DNA from: Clostridia bacterium
Lineage (GTDB): Bacteria; Bacillota; Clostridia; Oscillospirales; CAG-272
NCBI GenBank assembly: GCA_017621755.1
Contig: JAGASL010000068.1
Coordinates: forward strand, 1-60,521
DNA length: 60,521 bases
Direction: 5' to 3'
The notes beneath the pieces are model-generated. The model was not told where the DNA came from. It searched no databases and saw only the letters and a list, made by a program, of their open reading frames with translations. The position numbers and the translations under genes are program-made. Positions 58,071 to 60,521 of the stretch are shown in pieces; the first letter of the stretch is position 1, and each line of letters begins with the position of its first letter.

Positions 58071-60011
58071 TTAGAAAATCCGCTCCACGCCGCTCACGCG
58101 GTACCGGGGCGAGGCAGGCTCGTGCGCCTCTTCGGTCAGCTCGATCACGCGGTAGGTGGCCGCTCTCGTTTCGTCACTATCCTCTACCAGGCGGCAGATC
58201 GCGCCCCGGCAATCGCCGTAGGCACGCAAGGTAAGCTCAAAGCAGGTGTCCGGCTGCACGTATTCTACCGGCTTGGCCACCGGCAGCAGCGTGCCACCTT
58301 TAACAAAGACGGGAATGCCGTCGGTCACGATATGGTGGTGGACGCCCTCGTAGCGCTTTCCGGTAAAGAAATCATACCATTCGCCCTGCGGCAGCCATAC
58401 GTCACGCTCCTTTTCCGGCGCGGTCAGCGGGGCTACGAGCATGGAATCCCCAAACAGGTATTCGTCCTTGCATTCCAGCGCCTCCGCCTCACCTTCATAG
58501 TCGCATACCAGCGCGCGTACCGGCGGCTTGCCGGTTGTGTGGTAATCATAGAACATGGTAAAAAGGTAGGGCAGAAGCGACATGCGCACGCCAAACAGCT
58601 CACGAATTTCGTCCGTGCAGCCGTGCATTTCCCACGGCATCTCAGAAAGATAGAAGGCGTTTACCAGCGCCTGCGGGCTAAAGATCACGCTCTGCACGCG
58701 GCGAATCAGATCCTCGGCATTCTCGGCATGCCGTACCTCAGGCGACCACAGCAGGCCAGAGAAGCCGGCATTCACCACGCCGGTGATGAAATCCTTGTGC
58801 CCATACAGGTCAGAATACAAAACAAAGGGGTAGGATGCCGCCAGCGCGCCCAGGTTGCGCACCTCGGAAAGCGTGCGCTGATCGCCAAGTGCCTCTGTCA
58901 TGGTCTGCGCGTATAGCGTGCCAAACAGGCTGTGGTACTGCTCGCCATCCATGCCGGAGGGGAAGAGGGCGCAGTTGGGGAAGGTCCAGCCGCCGGTAAA
59001 GTCACTACCGTCGCATTCATCCAGCTTAAAGCCGGAAACGCCCATCTCCACCAGCCCACGTTGGTGGTCGGCAAAGATCTTGCGCGCCGCAGGCAGGGTA
59101 AAGTCAGGCACTAAGCCCTTCCAAACCAAATAGTCACCGCTATAGGGGATCAGCGCATCATAGATCGGCGCGGTGGGGTGCGTGAAGGCATGCTCCCATA
59201 GGTTGAGGTGAAAGCCCTCGTCACAGATCGCCTTTACCGTCTCTGCCGCATGTGGAAAGCGCCCCTCGTCCCAAAGGAAAGAGCAGGAATAGGCATGCGT
59301 TTGCCAGCCCGGCTCTAAGCCAAGAATGTCGCAGGGGATGTGCAGCTCGCGAATGCGGCGCGCCATGGCCAGCACCTGCTCCTCGCCAAACTTCATATCG
59401 CAGCGGTAGAAGCAGCCAAGTCCCCACATCGGCGGCATGCAGCCACCGCCCGAAAGCAGATTGTATTGCGAAACGATCGAAAGAACGCTTTCGCCGGTGA
59501 TGTAGTACAGGTCAACGCCCTGGGCTACCGGGATCTCGATCGTCATGATCGTGCGCTCGCCCCCCTCGCGGATAGCGTAGATCTCCTCAAAGGCAGAAAC
59601 CAGTCGGTTTTCATCCTGCCCGTCCTCCTGCCCCTTGGCAGGGCGCAGCTCCTTGCCACAGTAAAAGGTAGCGTAGCGCGCGGTATCTACGTAGATACCA
59701 AAGCCCGCCGTGGTCACAAAAAAGGGAACCGGCGCATGCGAATCGCCGCTGTTAGAGACCGGGTCGGCATTCGGGCGGATATGCTTTTTGGTGCCGCGGT
59801 GCTGAAAGCCCTTCAGCTGCAGGCCAAAGCCGTAAATGCCCGCCTTCGGGTCGATCGGCATCGTGATCTTCACCCCACGCGGCGAGGAAGAAAAGCGTAG
59901 ATCGGCAGCCTCTTTCGGCTTTGTCTCTGAGACGTCACAGGCAGGCGCCGGCGCAAAGCGAGAGGGAACGATCTCCTCCGGCACGCCGTATCGGATCTTA
60001 TAAACACTCAT
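58071..60011 (-). CDS. GH31 family alpha-glucosidase/alpha-xylosidase-like hydrolase
   Basis: This 646-residue enzyme has the GH31 layout: an N-terminal beta-sandwich (IYGFGLQLKGFQHRGTKKHI), a barrel beginning near PPMWGLGCFYRCD, and C-terminal beta domains (DEYLFGDSMLVAPL). GFKLDECDG carries the nucleophile Asp331. There is no signal peptide. The exact linkage is not readable; alpha-xylosidase, alpha-glucosidase and other GH31 activities remain possible. It is monocistronic with its own promoter. Confidence 0.92.
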   Translation of the reverse strand: MSVYKIRYGVPEEIVPSRFAPAPACDVSETKPKEAADLRFSSSPRGVKITMPIDPKAGIYGFGLQLKGFQHRGTKKHIRPNADPVSNSGDSHAPVPFFVTTAGFGIYVDTARYATFYCGKELRPAKGQEDGQDENRLVSAFEEIYAIREGGERTIMTIEIPVAQGVDLYYITGESVLSIVSQYNLLSGGGCMPPMWGLGCFYRCDMKFGEEQVLAMARRIRELHIPCDILGLEPGWQTHAYSCSFLWDEGRFPHAAETVKAICDEGFHLNLWEHAFTHPTAPIYDALIPYSGDYLVWKGLVPDFTLPAARKIFADHQRGLVEMGVSGFKLDECDGSDFTGGWTFPNCALFPSGMDGEQYHSLFGTLYAQTMTEALGDQRTLSEVRNLGALAASYPFVLYSDLYGHKDFITGVVNAGFSGLLWSPEVRHAENAEDLIRRVQSVIFSPQALVNAFYLSEMPWEMHGCTDEIRELFGVRMSLLPYLFTMFYDYHTTGKPPVRALVCDYEGEAEALECKDEYLFGDSMLVAPLTAPEKERDVWLPQGEWYDFFTGKRYEGVHHHIVTDGIPVFVKGGTLLPVAKPVEYVQPDTCFELTLRAYGDCRGAICRLVEDSDETRAATYRVIELTEEAHEPASPRYRVSGVERIF

Positions 60012-60046
60012 GTGGAAGGCTCCTTTTCTAATAAATCGATAAAATC

Positions 60047-60075
60047 AGTATAGCACACCCCGGGGCAGAATGCAA
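60047..60075 (-). promoter_or_regulatory. Promoter of the GH31 gene
   Basis: On the minus strand TTGCAT at 60075-60070 and TATACT at 60052-60047 are 17 bases apart. Confidence 0.8.
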
Positions 60076-60138
60076 GAGCGCCCTACGCGCCTGAGAGATA
60101 TTTTTCCCCGTGCGATCGTTTTTTTCTTCCGCCGCCTC

Positions 60139-60167
60139 TTGACAGTCAAGCGCGTTTGCGGTATAAT
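60139..60167 (+). promoter_or_regulatory. Strong promoter at the right end of the window
   Basis: TTGACA at 60139-60144 and TATAAT at 60162-60167 are 17 bases apart, a full consensus. The transcript would begin near 60174 and run towards the window end. Confidence 0.8.
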
Positions 60168-60521
60168 AAATAAGCGCCGCAGCAGAAGCCTTCTCACGCG
60201 CAGTATTTCATACGCAGGCATATCGAAGCGGTCACAATGGGGGAGCAAGAAAAAACAGTTGATAACTGTTTTTTCGACGCGAGTAACGAAAATAAGGAGC
60301 AAACGGAGCCGTGTCACCACGGCGATAGGTTGCGACTATATTTTCGGAAGGGCCAGGGTCTTGAAAACCCGCGCGTAACTGTTCCTTTTGTTCCCTCAAA
60401 ATCCTTGTAATATCAAGGGTTTTCGGCATTTTCCATCATACAAAAATTTCATAGTTCTCTCGCGAAATTCTCTCCAAATTCCGGAGCATTTCGCTAAAGA
60501 TACCCTACGGAGGGTTATCGA

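Larger units (their letters stand above)
60012..60521. other. Intergenic region with two promoters and no identified gene
   Basis: Besides the two promoters listed separately, the region has AAAACAGTT/AACTGTTTT at about 60245-60273 and a GTGTCACCACGGC stretch. A plus-strand frame of 57 codons (60237-60410) has no ribosome site. GGGTCTTGAAAACCC near 60356-60370 resembles the anticodon arm of tRNA-Ser(TGA), but no full tRNA can be folded around it. A gene may start beyond the right edge. Confidence 0.5.

Noticed and set aside
60356..60370. tRNA-Ser(TGA) gene
   Set aside because: Only the anticodon arm fits. No acceptor, D or T arms can be formed from the flanking bases.
60237..60410. 57-codon plus-strand frame after the last promoter
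   Set aside because: No ribosome site, no recognisable family and a competing frame on the other strand. It is mentioned only in the intergenic entry.

Overview
The window looks like chromosomal DNA from a GC-rich, spore-forming, anaerobic member of the Bacillota, most likely a gut Clostridia of the Oscillospirales type. This rests on a SigG-type sporulation sigma factor, a YtvI-like sporulation membrane protein, a T-box leader, a tetrahydrofolate riboswitch, many TTGACA-17-TATAAT promoters with strong AGGAGG ribosome sites, and many intracellular exoglycosidases. I see no rRNA, CRISPR array, prophage, transposase or integrase.

Layout. 1-3.7 kb: housekeeping (L28, an esterase, YtvI-like protein, cyclophilin, DUF5662). 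3.7-14 kb: a glycan-foraging block with GH36, AraC regulator, GH20, GH35 and a sialidase-fold protein, with sigG in the middle. None of these enzymes shows a signal peptide, so they probably trim imported, perhaps mucin-like, oligosaccharides. 14-17 kb: thrS, tRNA-Gln, a hairpin-repeat patch, a T-box leader aimed at thrS, and queT. 17-22.7 kb: a polar amino acid ABC operon whose binding protein looks circularly permuted, then two peptidases. 22.9-28.1 kb: a 1347-residue secreted repeat protein followed by a 47-residue peptide, then a THF riboswitch and folT.

28.1-33.6 kb: three linked envelope genes (membrane protein, GT2, GtrA), a 401-bp element with 17-bp terminal inverted repeats, and an SLH surface protein. 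33.7-38.1 kb: a TAXI-TRAP transporter and a divergent LysR regulator sharing a nearly symmetric overlapping promoter. 38.1-41.1 kb: a low-GC island with three lipoproteins and two remnants of a metzincin-like protease. 41.1-47.2 kb: gap, a TagA-type transferase, DUF1836, a PrsW protease and a GntR-controlled ABC operon. 47.3-51.6 kb: GH10, a serine hydrolase, a YgjV-like protein and GH28. 51.7-60 kb: RNase III, a flavoprotein/DUF2975/HTH operon, a Crp/Fnr regulator, an NMT1-type ABC operon, a small HTH protein and GH31. The last 450 bp hold a strong promoter but no gene I can identify.

The most interesting items are the permuted binding protein with its unusual ATPase, the T-box separated from thrS by an opposite-strand tRNA gene and terminator, the terminal-inverted-repeat hairpin element and its partial relative, the duplicated protease-remnant/lipoprotein cassette, and the small peptide gene behind the giant surface protein.
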